This document shows, piece after piece, positions 13,738 to 24,190 of a stretch of DNA of 64,000 nt. The position numbers and the translations under genes are program-made. Source of the stretch: Bathymodiolus brooksi. Its lineage: Eukaryota; Mollusca; Bivalvia; Mytilida; Modiolidae. Under the pieces are notes generated by a model, which worked only from the letters and a program-made list of their open reading frames with translations, was not told the origin of the DNA and searched no databases. Within the stretch, counting starts at the first letter, position 1. Each line of letters starts with the position of its first letter. The DNA lies in assembly GCA_963680875.1 (NCBI GenBank), contig OY804589.1, positions 21,720,413 through 21,784,412 on the forward strand, written 5' to 3'.

Positions 13738-16510
13738 CTGAAATTAGATTAAAAGTGATTCACAAACTCTACATAGAAAACATTCTTATACATGTTATAA
13801 CCCAGATGTTGCTGTCTCCGGTTATTAAAAACCCTATTTCTATTTCTGGTATTAGAATAGACAAATCAAATGATTGTCTTTTGTAACTTCGATATAGATA
13901 ATACTAAAAATGATCTTATCTTTCAAATAGTTTTTCAGAAGACATCAACACCTTGTTGAAAGGTATTCGGTACAGATGACGCAATATGGTATTGGCAATT
14001 CGATTATTTTTCAAAGATGACCATTGTTTCACTATTATGTCGCACCATGGCCTTGTGTACTATTTTTGATGTTTGAGGCCATCAACTCTCTTTAAATTAA
14101 ACATGTATGGCAATTTCTGTGTCACGACGATTAAATATACTTTTTATGAAGTTCAAGATTCGACCGTTCTGTATGCTATCGCTGCTCACTAAGTTATATG
14201 CAAGGGTTGACACTTTACTCGTATGGCAAAACACTGGCATGCTCGCATCTTTTTAACTAAGAAGGAAGTGCTGAGCCATAAATATATAATACATTACTAG
14301 TTTAATCTCACTACTCGTTATTGAAGTGCTTATTCAAGGGATGGAACGTGAGCTGTCATGTATATATATTTGTAGGTTCGATGTTTGATGTTTTTTCGAT
14401 TATTCGATCCGATTTCGGATTTGTTCCTATAGTGAAGTATAATTTGTTTTCCATTTTATTCGGAATGTTACAATTCAGCATAACAATATTGCAGTTATCC
14501 ATTACCGAACATTATGCTGTGCATGTAGAATACTGTTGAACTGCAAATTACCCCGCGACTAACAGAAACAGCGTATACTCTGAGTCACCCTTTCCAAATG
14601 CTATGTAATTCATAATTTCTGTAAATATACGTTTGCTAACAATAGCCAACTTTTTGTTAATGATTTCGCTAAGACGGAGCGATATGATAAATGCAGTCTA
14701 TATACGAACATTCAATTAGTCATTTGTTCTGTTATGTTTGCGGTTTACTTCTTAATGCCTATTGTTTTCGCTGGAATTATCTTGCCATATCTACTTTACA
14801 TACCTATAACAGTAACTTGCATAAGACTTAGTTGTGAACCACCTCTGCAAAGATACTGACCCTCGTCACCTGGATCAACATTATATATAATCAGAGATGA
14901 TGTATTCACATTCCCGTATTTAGCTCCTTGCTGAAGTGTAGACCAATTAGGATTCACCCACTTTTGCCATTGGAAAGACGACCCTTGCAATGGACATGTT
15001 AATGTAGTAGTACCTCCTGATATGGCTTCCACTGAAATAAGTTCAAATGTGTTAAGCAGTAAATTATAAGTATCATTTACTTACAGAAAAAACAAATGAC
15101 ATTTCAAAAATAAATAAACAAAACAATGAGGGAATGACTAAAGAATGTTTTATCGTGTTTATCTATGCTGTTATACAGAGGATAAATGGCACAAGTACCA
15201 ACATTAATATTATATGAAAGTTTAGCAAGCAGTGTTTTGTCGTTTCTCACCATCTTTTCATATTTGTATGAAACGAAATAAACAACTAATTGATAAATAA
15301 TGCTGTAATGATAGTATCAAAATTATATTACACAAGACTTATTTATTTGCTTTTGAGATTATACAAGTATTGTCGCAATTTGCTTTCTTAAAAGAAATTG
15401 TTTAACTGAAACAAAAACGTTTGATAAACCTTCATTTCTTTTGGTTCTAGATGTCCTTCTTGAGGAATTCCCGATTTAAGGTCAACAAAAAAAAGCAACA
15501 AATGGCATATTGCATTTTTCGAGATTTTTTACGATCGCTTTAAACAGTCATCTTTCGACCTGTCAACTATATGATAATACTTTGATTTGTATATATGCGT
15601 ACATATATGGGATAATTGTTTATTGGTCTTAACCTTTGATAATTCATGCTTACTACGAGATAGGTATACACATTTGAATCTACTTTGCAAACTCCGACAC
15701 GTTAAAAAATGTGAAAATTAAGCTCCGTCAGAAGTCGATTCTATATTGCTATGCTTTTCACGTAGTAAAGAGGCGTAAGTTACCACCCACTTCTGATATG
15801 TCGTGCATGCAGATCTGACATCAAGGTGGCAAATTATCATTATCTTTAGTACACACAAGTAAGCATTACAACATTAACCTTGTACATCAGATTCATAGAA
15901 TGTGATCACATTTGTTCACATATCGAATGTTTATGTTAATTGTTAAACACATGGAAGAAATTTGCTTCGCTTGAAAGAGTTATTATAATTCGACACAGTG
16001 TTGGTATGCATTTCTGCATGCTGCACTTATTATGCTGTGCAGAGCAATCGTGCCGTGCTGACACATGGATCAATGAAAATTAGAGTCATCAAATCAGTTC
16101 AACTTTACAAATTAAGATTTGAAAAGTAGTAATTTGATTAACCAAGCAAAGGTCATCTGAATGAGACCCTTTATGTCAGCTACATGATATTGAGGTTAGA
16201 ACATGGGGTACAAATTAAATAAATATTATGAACGTATGATATCATAAGTGTAATTTTATGTCGTTATCTAAAATTACATGATGGTTTAAGTTAAAGGTTG
16301 AAGAAACGATAAGCATTGAGCAGCTACGAATTCAAATAAAAGGTTTTAAAAAGCTGTACATGTCTATGGGGATATTCTGTTTGTGTTTATATTACATAAT
16401 ATTTGATAAATTACAAAATTTTAAGTTACAAATACTTTCTTTCTAAATAATCACCTACCAGCGTTTGATGAACAAACTTTGAAGACCAGTAATAAAATTA
16501 GTCCCAACAT
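13510..16510 (-). CDS. 5' half of Ig/TSP1 receptor-like gene 1 (partial)
   Basis: Three minus-strand exons join in phase 1: a signal-peptide exon (16,459-16,510), Ig exon 1 (14,804-15,031) and Ig exon 2 (13,510-13,737), ending at a GT donor. By analogy with the neighbouring complete gene, TSP1, transmembrane and tail exons should follow to the left. None is visible in 11.5-13.5 kb, and the rest of the left side is satellite. The gene either continues beyond the window across more than 11 kb of satellite or is a truncated 5' half. No frame damage is seen in these exons. The product would be a secreted or membrane-anchored two-Ig protein; ligand and role are unknown. The arrangement of paralogues in tandem recalls recognition receptors, which is inference only. 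Confidence 0.7.
14804..15031 (-). CDS. Ig-like domain exon 1, gene 1
   Basis: A 228-nt phase 1-1 exon with acceptor ATTTCAG and donor ATAG/GTATGT. Core residues visible are Cys in TTLTCPLQG, Trp in FQWQKW and the [10 protein letters not shown] signature. It joins the signal-peptide exon in frame (mature N-terminus near VEAISGG). Nearly identical to the exon at 41,261-41,488. Confidence 0.87.
15032..16458 (-). other. Intron 1 of gene 1
   Basis: AT-rich intron with no ORF or repeat array of note. It aligns with 41,489-44,283 of unit B, where it is longer because of an internal duplication. Confidence 0.6.
16459..16510 (-). CDS. Signal-peptide exon, gene 1
   Basis: The ATG at 16,508-16,510 opens a 52-nt coding part encoding MLGLILLLVFKVCSSNA, a short hydrophobic core followed by a small-residue cleavage context, ending phase 1 at a G/GTAGGT donor. 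The homologous exon at 44,284-44,335 keeps the frame. A stop-rich upstream sequence and the hydrophobic N-terminus support this start. Confidence 0.82.
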
Positions 16511-16789
16511 TTTAATATTTTAGTCAGTTCTGAGACCTTAACACGGAAGTAGATACCTGTTTGTAATTTAAATTGTTGTCTACTAGACCGTACAGTTCCA
16601 CTCAATGTATATACTATATTCAATCGATTATTTGTTTGCCCTTAAAAAATATTATAACCAGTTTGTTTATTTAATCATGTCGCCATCAGGTAATGTTTAC
16701 ATTTTGTTTCTTTAATGTTTGGTATATCTAATACACTTTCTTTATTGCTTTACTCGGTCAAATGATAAAGCAAAAATATCTGGCTGATA

Positions 16790-16805
16790 CCCCCCCCCCC
16801 CCCCC
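16790..16805. repeat. Poly-C homopolymer, 16 bases
   Basis: A run of 16 C in otherwise AT-rich sequence upstream of the signal-peptide exon of gene 1. The unit B equivalent near 44,615 is interrupted (CCCTCCCCCCTC), so the pure run is copy-specific. Confidence 0.9.
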
Positions 16806-16964
16806 TCATTTTTGGTTGCTTAAGTGTGTATATTTGTTATTTTGTAATAGTTTACATTCATAACAATATCACTTTACTCAATGCAACTGACATTTGCTTC
16901 GTGAATTACAGACTTATTATCTAAAAGCTTTCTTTTTTTCATCTGTCATTACATTTTAATAGAA

Positions 16965-17120
16965 AGATAGGGACAGTCGTGGTCGTGATCATATGGTAGT
17001 TGAATTTAGAACTACCTTATTACCACTAAAGTTGTGAGTTCAAATCCCTCTAATGGCGAGGTGTACTCGATACAAAATTATATTCAGTGACTTGCAATAG
17101 GTCCGTGGTTAAACACCATA
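16965..17120 (+). mobile_element. tRNA-derived SINE, family 1
   Basis: Contains a box-B-like GTGAGTTCAAATCCC preceded by a degenerate box A, then the shared tail GGCGAGGTGTACTCGATAC and CAGTGACTTGC. Related copies lie at 44,785-44,960 (+), 36,725-36,990 (-), 55,430-55,700 (-) and 58,930-59,130 (+). The first two are one insertion duplicated with the segment. Confidence 0.7.
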
Positions 17121-17820
17121 ACCCTATCCCTAATAGAAATAAATTGAATATCGTAAATATATATTATATAATCTTCTATTTAGAAGGAATGTGTTGGCTC
17201 TTTTTTACTGATTTATTTTATCAGATACTAGTACGCTGACATCTGTCTAATTGGCAACAAATCCAATCATGTTAAACCCTGTGTCGTACAAATCTGAGCT
17301 ACAATAAAATCAAGATACTTTTTGTCATTTGGAATGATTTTTTTCTAAACCACAAATTTGTTCCAAATGATAGCCATGAAAATTTGCTATCTCAACAATA
17401 CTTTAAGAAATACTATTCCAGTTATTCTCCTTTTGCCAAGTTCTGATGAATTAATAGACGTCTAGAAAACAAATACGCCGGCTTGATATAAGGCTTTTCC
17501 AGATATAATTTGTGAATGAAATGGGGGTGGGTTGAGGAGGAGAAAAAGTACGTGACAAGATCTAATTTTAATCAGATAGATTCATCCCCGAAATGGATAT
17601 ATCAATCTCCTGTTCATTTACATCTGGATAAAAATCCATTATTTCATTTATTATAATAGATTTACAAATCTAAATACATTCAAGTTAAATATCGAGATAT
17701 ATATTTATATATGTTTGAAAACGAACTTAAATAAATTGCTATTATGAAAATAATGCATTTTCTGTTTTCCGACATATTCGAACGTAACAAGAAGGTTAGT
17801 TATCATAATAAACAAGCAAT
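17121..17820. other. Intergenic AT-rich sequence
   Basis: No gene seen. Matched in unit B by about 44,961-45,640. Confidence 0.5.
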
Positions 17821-17825
17821 ACAGA

Positions 17826-18180
17826 GTTACGATGGTGTAATGGTTAGGGTAATCGTATCAAGTGCCGTATATCTACGTGGGTATATCGTGTGTTCGATAG
17901 ACATCGGGTCAAACTAAAGACTATACAAGTGATATAAGCACATAGCGTAAATGAAGGAAGGCAAAGACTAGTTGGCTCGGAGTCGGTATACTGTGCCCAA
18001 TGGAGCGACATATGCTACGTACATTGTTGTTCTAATGAGTTAGCACTATTAAAATTCAACTTTGTTGGTCTAGTACAAAGTGGACAGCACCATCTCATAA
18101 GCGAATGGATATGGTTTTTCCATGATAGAGCTGAACTATAAGCCACTTAAAGTTAAACAACATTCACTCATTTACGTCTT
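17826..18180 (+). mobile_element. tRNA-derived SINE, family 2 (about 350 bp)
   Basis: The head has a box-A-like TGGTGTAATGGTTAG and a box-B-like GTGTTCGATAGAC. Shared body blocks include GGGTCAAACTAAAGAC and AAGACTAGTTGGCTCGG, and the tail ends near TTAAAGTTAAACAAC. The same family occurs at 25,930-26,268, 43,210-43,437 (partial), 45,645-45,990 and 51,538-51,870. Confidence 0.72.
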
Positions 18181-19049
18181 TGAAACGTTCAGTCAACAAA
18201 TCGGTATATTGGTATAAAAATAGCAACTACTTGTTAGGTTCAGGGTGTTTTTTTTTTAGCTTTATTTAATTTTAGCTGCAAGCTTCCTATAAGAGTTCTT
18301 AATTTGTGTTTTATTACTCTTCGTCATTTAATGTTTTTTGGGGATTTTCATTCATTTGGCTTCAATCCCCACTAATGAGACATAAGTTGCTGAAATCCGC
18401 ATATGGTGCAATAATTCAGCGTTTGTATGTTCCGAAACTACTGGGTCAATGTCCTTTTTGGTGCATGAACTATATAGGTCCATGATAGCATTATCAGCCC
18501 AGTAACTTGCAATTTTAAGAAATTGTCATCATATTATATTCTATATGAATTAAAAAATTCATTACATGATTTTGGCCTTATTTTCTTAACATTTTGTGTT
18601 TTAATATCCTTAACAATTTGCTACATTTTTTATTTGTTGCATTAAAATACAAACTACCTTATATCTTTCCTTTGTATCTATGCAATGTATATAATACGTA
18701 TTTGAATTTTACATTATCCACGAAATGGAGCTACCTTACTCCTATTCGTTGTACGAAACAGGTATCACAAAGTCATCAAAGAAAATAACCTATCTTCCAT
18801 CTCTCAAGTGAGTAGTTATCACTAGTGTGGAATTTAGGTATCGAAAGTTATCAATAAAAATAAACTACCTTAAATATCTCAAACTCGTGTCATTTGTATC
18901 AGAAGGTAATCCGTGAAAATTGACTTCTTTACATCTCTCCAGTGAAAGGCATAATCATAAGATTTGTATCCATGGAAATAAACTACCTTACCTCTCTTCA
19001 TTGTATAATATCTATATATATATAGTTTCAGAAGGTTGCCCATGACAAT

Positions 19050-20172
19050 AAGGGTAATAACAAAATTACCGAACTCCCAACAATCTTACAAAGGGAAAGT
19101 CAAAACTCATAATTATATAAACAGACAAAATCAGTCAACAACCGGAAAACTGTGAAAACCGTAATGACCCTGACTTGGTACAGGCATTTCTAAAGAAATG
19201 GTGGGTTGAATCAGATTTTAAGGCGCCAAACCTCCCGCTCTCATTACGGTTCAAAGGTTCCGGCTGTCACTATAACAGTATTTAAATACAGGAACAAAAT
19301 AGGTAAAATATTTGTCAAAGCAGTACCATATTCGGTGACGTAAATGTCAAAAATATTTTTACGTCACACATTGACAAAAAAATATCCTTGACATTTGTTG
19401 ACTCCTTTATCTTTATACATTTTCACTATATGAAAATGCATCGCTTATAATTTTTTCTGCAGAGACGGAATATATTTCAACAAGATCTTGGTATCGGAAT
19501 ATAAACGTTTTAAGAGATCGAATAAAGCGAATCTTTTTATAGCCCTGGTCCAGTAGCATGTTTCTCAGATGAAGATGACGTTTCAGGAAATCAGAATAAT
19601 TGCTACTGGCCCTTGCATAGCGAATCAATTGCGAGATGTAAACACCATATGCAGGAGAAGCTGGTATATTGCTGCACATGTTTGGAAAATTTATGATTTT
19701 AAAATTGAAGTCGTCCCGCTTATCATAAATTTTAGTACTGAGTTGACCACTGTCGTCAAATTCGAGATATAAGTCCAAAAATGATGCGGACGAAGCTGTA
19801 TCGGTGGTCTCTTTAACTTCCAGCTCTGGAGGATATACCAATGGAAGAAATTCTGCAAATCTAGAATTATTGATAGATAAAACGTCATCAATATACCTGT
19901 ATGTGAAATTAAAGGCTCTAGCCTCATGAATCTTCTTATCTTTTACAAGCTTTTGAAGAAACTCCGACTCATATGAGTATAAAAATAAATCGGCTAGAAG
20001 AGGGGCACAATTTGTACCCATTGGTATGCCGACGACCTGCTGAAACAGTATCCCTCCAAAGGAGACAAATGTGTTATCGATGAGGAACTCAGACATACTG
20101 ATCACTTGTTCCTCGGAGTAGCATGTTTTACCTTTTTGAATTTTGTTTGAAAAATATGTGGAATTGTAGCCT
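19050..20172 (-). mobile_element. 5'-truncated RT-encoding retroelement insertion
   Basis: About 1.12 kb present in unit A and absent at the same site in unit B. In B, GCCCATGATAATAAG runs directly into CTATATTATGTCTCG. In A, the same flanks are separated by the element. The minus-strand element contains a C-terminal reverse-transcriptase frame followed by about 360 bp of 3' sequence (19,050-19,412). No clear target-site duplication could be read. The insertion postdates the duplication, or was lost cleanly from B, which is less likely. Confidence 0.85.
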
Positions 20173-20201
20173 ATCTTATGTCTCGCCAGTGTGAGTTTCA
20201 C
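19413..20201 (-). pseudogene. Reverse transcriptase C-terminal fragment, Penelope-like or related
   Basis: An intact 262-codon frame. RT motifs in order are GIPMGTNCAPLLADLFLY, the catalytic box FNFTYRYIDDVLS, SFLDLYLEF, a KIYDKRDDFNF block and PAYGVYISQLIRYARA. The N-terminal RT fingers are missing, so it is 5'-truncated and cannot be active alone. No GIY-YIG endonuclease or integrase is seen after the RT core, which leaves the exact class open; a Penelope-like lineage is my best guess. The first codons (MKLTLARH) come from host sequence beyond the insertion edge near 20,172, so the listed start is chimeric and not a natural N-terminus. The remaining frame has no stop or shift, suggesting a young insertion. 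Confidence 0.78.
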
Positions 20202-20960
20202 TATTCAGGTAACAAAATGTTGTTAGTGAAAACTTTCATCTCTCCAGTGTTTCACATATGTATCAGAAAGTGAAAATAAGCTGCTCAAAATGATGCCGGT
20301 GTGTGATTCAGGTAGCGAAATTGTATTCATGAAAATAAGTTACATTGAATCTGTTCATTGTATGACGTAGGTATCAAAGTGTTATTCGTGAAAATAAACT
20401 ACCTTGCATTACTCATGTGTGTGATATTGGTATAAAAGTAATATTCATGAAAATTAGCTACCTGGCAATCATTTATGACATGCTATAGATATAAATCATG
20501 ATTTCTCTTAATTCTCTTCATTGGGAGATTATCTATGAAAATAAGCTGCATTATGTCTCCATAGTCTGTGATATTGGTATGAAAGGGTCATCCATGAAAA
20601 TATGCTACATGATATTTCTTCATTACATGGTATAAGTATCATAATATTTTCCAATTAAATATGCTACCTTGCACCTTTTCATTTTCTGATATAGTCATCA
20701 AAGCGTTATACATGAAAATAAACTATCCTACAACACCCCCTGCCAGTGTTTCATACGTGTACCATCAAAATAAGCTGACTTATGTCTCAACAGAATGTGA
20801 TATTGGTATTGAACGGTCATTCATGAAAATGAACTACCTTACACCTCTCCAAATTGTGATATTGGTATCAAAGTGTTATCTATTAAAATAAGCTACGCTA
20901 CATCTTCCAATAATGTGGCATTGATATCAGAAGGTTGTCCATGAAAAATAAGCCAAAAGA

Positions 20961-23900
20961 TGTAACATCTATGTCTCTACTCAATATAGTTAGTAAGTGG
21001 AAAGTGCATAGCTTGTAGGTGGAAGTATTTTTTTTTATTCAGGTATACCTTTCCTATTTGAAGATGTAACCATTTCAGTTCATTCTCTATGGATCTTTCT
21101 AACTGTTCCTCATCTAATGGATAAATACATACATCATTTACAAATTTTATGTTGTTTTTATCTGTTTGAATTGAAATTTAATCTGACCCATATGAGTGCC
21201 GAGTGATTTGAGAGATGGTTGAACATAACTTTTATTCTGCAGAGAATATAGACAGATGAAAGCTTTTAAATAAACAGAACAACTGGGACAGTATAGCTCC
21301 TTTACCTTGTTTGTGTGTGTATGTGTAAGTGTGTATATTTAAATTGTCTAAAGAATCAACAAAACTACACATATACATTTTTATTGATCTGGGGTCAACA
21401 TCTACTACTATTACTAATATCGAGAAAAGATTGCATTTCCAAAACTATCAATGTGTAGTTGTCTTTTCTCTGATATTTCAACAATCAACAGTCAACGGGG
21501 TAATATTTTGTTCTATTAAATCCCCACTACAATAACGTTTGTGGTTACAATTATATAATATTATACTGTGTTTGTAAATATTCGTGCAAAACAAAATCCA
21601 CACGTTGTTGGATGTAATATGTATCATACCATTCAAATATTAGTTGAGCGAAATTTATCTATTTTTCACACTTGTGTTATTGTGTCAAATTGCAAAATAT
21701 AAATTGTATGTTCAGATCTTGTTAAATCAAAAGACTTCACTATAGAGATAGTGACTTATTTCTCAACAGTATGACACATAATTTAATCTAAGCATGTTTT
21801 ATTGTCATAAAACAACAAAGCGATTCAACACCGGTTATACAAGATAAAGATGCCTTCTCTATATTACGCATGCCTATACAGAACACAATAAGTGTATATA
21901 TTGCACTGCATGTACGAAGAGAGGAAATTTTCTAGCTAGTCCTCTAGCCTTCACTTCTTTATTCACTCCTCCAAATAGCGATAAGTCAATATCACTCTGA
22001 GGTAGTCTTTGGCTGAATAACAAAACATATTTCTCATCTTAACGTTACTCGTCTGTAATACGAAAAACAAATTATGATTCTTCAGATGATCGTGTTTACG
22101 TAAATGACATCATTTTGTCTGTGCGTCGGTGATTCTACAATAAAGAAGAAGTAATCAATATGTTCAACTACATTTTTATGTATATTAACTATAATATGAA
22201 GAAAATACTTTCATTGTATTGTTGCCAGTATCATTTCTGTTTTAATGTCTACCTGTGCTAAGGTTTATTATATATATTATATAAAGAAAACAACCAATCC
22301 ATTGGCCAATTGTAATGAGAGTCACATGATATAATTTGGACATTTTGTTTCTAAATATAACAAATTTTTAATACTGTTGCCTGCTGAATAATTCCTTTCT
22401 TTACCGGTAAGTAACCACCAGCAAGCCTCTGAGCGAACACGTGTAATATCACATACACAATACGTAATTACTATAGGCAAACAAAGTAATGGTGGTGTCG
22501 AAGATTTGAAACTCCACTAATGTTAACGGTAACACAAATATGCGAAGGAGGCGACAACGATATGTTTTACACAACTTATTGGTTACCGGAAGGGATTTTG
22601 AGACACCTGAAGCATTTATTGAAGTATTAGGGAAAGTTTACGTTGATGACAGGACAAATTCTAGCATAAATATACATGTAATAAACAAAAACAGATTAAA
22701 CGGAAAACTTGAAATACTTCATTAGCATAAATTTAGAACTTATAATTGATCTCTTCGAAGTGTTTAGTTGCTCAGAAGACACACCATGAAATGACTGTTT
22801 TATCTCTTCAGCGAAGAAAACTGAGAAGGTATTTTTTCTATATATCGCATATCAATTTTCGAAGAAAATGCGAATAATAAATAAAAGTCAGGAGAAAATA
22901 CAAGATAAAACCGTTATGTTGTATTGGCTTGTGCATGGACGATCGTGGGTTAAATTTCAGGCTAAAAACAAAGACTATAAAATTGACATTGGTTACAATT
23001 CAGCCAATATCGCGGTAGTAAAGTGTAAATTAAGATATGTGATTGGTTTGTTATGTGTTGGGATGATGTCTCCATGGAACAACTGTTGATTCTGTGTATC
23101 AGTAGTATCAATATCAAAGTTTAATATCTTATCAATAGATAACGTTTTATCGCCATGACATAGCTAGTAACTGGTTATTTCTCTATAGCCTCCAAACATC
23201 TAATCACCCACACATCCAACAGTAATTTAAGTCAATAACTAAGCATATTCCAAAACAGTTTCAGAGGAAGATTGTATAGGTTTGTAAGGGAAAATTATCG
23301 TTTTCCTATTTTAATGAGTTTTTGTGTGATGAACATGATATTTAATGCTTTAAATAAATAAGTAACAGATATGTAAAAGTTCTATTTTACCACAATCATT
23401 CTACAGACCTGTATTCTGTTGTAATCCACTATATATATGTGAATCTGTGTTGGAGGATCTACAAGACAAGACACATAAGCACCTCTATACTAAAGTGACA
23501 TAACTGTTATTTATTGAAGACAAGTTACTAAATAGTTATTCGTTCTGGCTGGAACTCAACACCTACCAACACGAAAACCATATTTGTGTTCATCTTGCCC
23601 AAAATCTCGAATTGAAAGTTGAACCTCAAGTCACGTCAAAATAATCAAATATATCTATATTTAGCAGTTTATCTATCATATCAAAGACACTATAGGAAAC
23701 TTTTCATCGTCATCATATGATATCATGTTTTATCATGACATGAACTATCCTACTATTTATATCGTGGCATAGATATCAACTGTTTCTATAACTTAGTATT
23801 GATCTACGTATACAATATGTCTCCCATCATGATTAACACCAATGAATGGTTTTGTGAATCAAAGATACTAGGTATCACAAAACGGTAACAATTGTTCATA

Positions 23901-23997
23901 GAACTTTCTAACACTACTTCGGGTTTGTATTTTATATTTATTTCTGATTGTATCTTTTAAAATCCATTGACCAGTATATTTTCCCACTCTTTCAACA
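20961..23997. other. Intergenic region between receptor gene 1 and the 3' end of gene 2
   Basis: AT-rich and shared with 47,521-50,877 in unit B. No complete gene is seen. Two short stretches keep a protein-like frame in both units (minus strand near 21,900-22,060; plus strand near 22,540-22,725), but neither has a clear exon structure in both copies. The region probably also contains the upstream regulatory sequence of gene 1, with no motif I can assign. Confidence 0.5.
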
Positions 23998-24190
23998 TTA
24001 TGGTAATATTGATATAATTTTAAAGTGATGATCTATTGGGTGGGGGTTGACCGAAGAGTGGTTGGTTTTGCTATGATTGGATATATTGTCGACAACAGCT
24101 ATATGTTCAAATGTATTGGTACATTTCGTTTCTCTTCCTCCATAACGATAATAAACTGAGGAGCAAAAATACCACACCATCGGAACAATT
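23998..24190 (-). CDS. Putative terminal cytoplasmic exon, gene 2
   Basis: The acceptor TATTTTAG is followed by AATTGTTCC. The exon enters in the phase left by the 37-nt exon upstream and stays open for 63 residues to TAA at 23,998-24,000. The tail is rich in His, Ser and Asn (for example [14 protein letters not shown]) with YYRY near its start. The frame also runs uninterrupted upstream into the 33-bp array, so splicing cannot be proven from sequence. In unit B the same acceptor reads TTTTGG and the frame stops early. Confidence 0.45.

Larger units (their letters stand above)
18720..20960. repeat. Degenerate tandem repeat, period about 55-70 bp, split by an RT insertion
   Basis: Recurring blocks resembling TATCAGAAGGTTATCC, ATGAAAATAAGCTACC and TACATCTCTCCAGTG repeat at roughly 55-70 bp through 18,720-19,048 and 20,170-20,960. 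The matching stretch in unit B (46,540-47,520) is uninterrupted. Divergence between units is high, so the array is old and predates the A/B duplication. Confidence 0.7.

Noticed and set aside
19569..19772. Plus-strand ORF inside the RT insertion
   Set aside because: Antisense shadow of the reverse-transcriptase frame.
22540..22725. Small plus-strand ORF upstream of gene 1
   Set aside because: Its B counterpart has a 5-base insertion and an early stop in the same frame, so the frame is not preserved.
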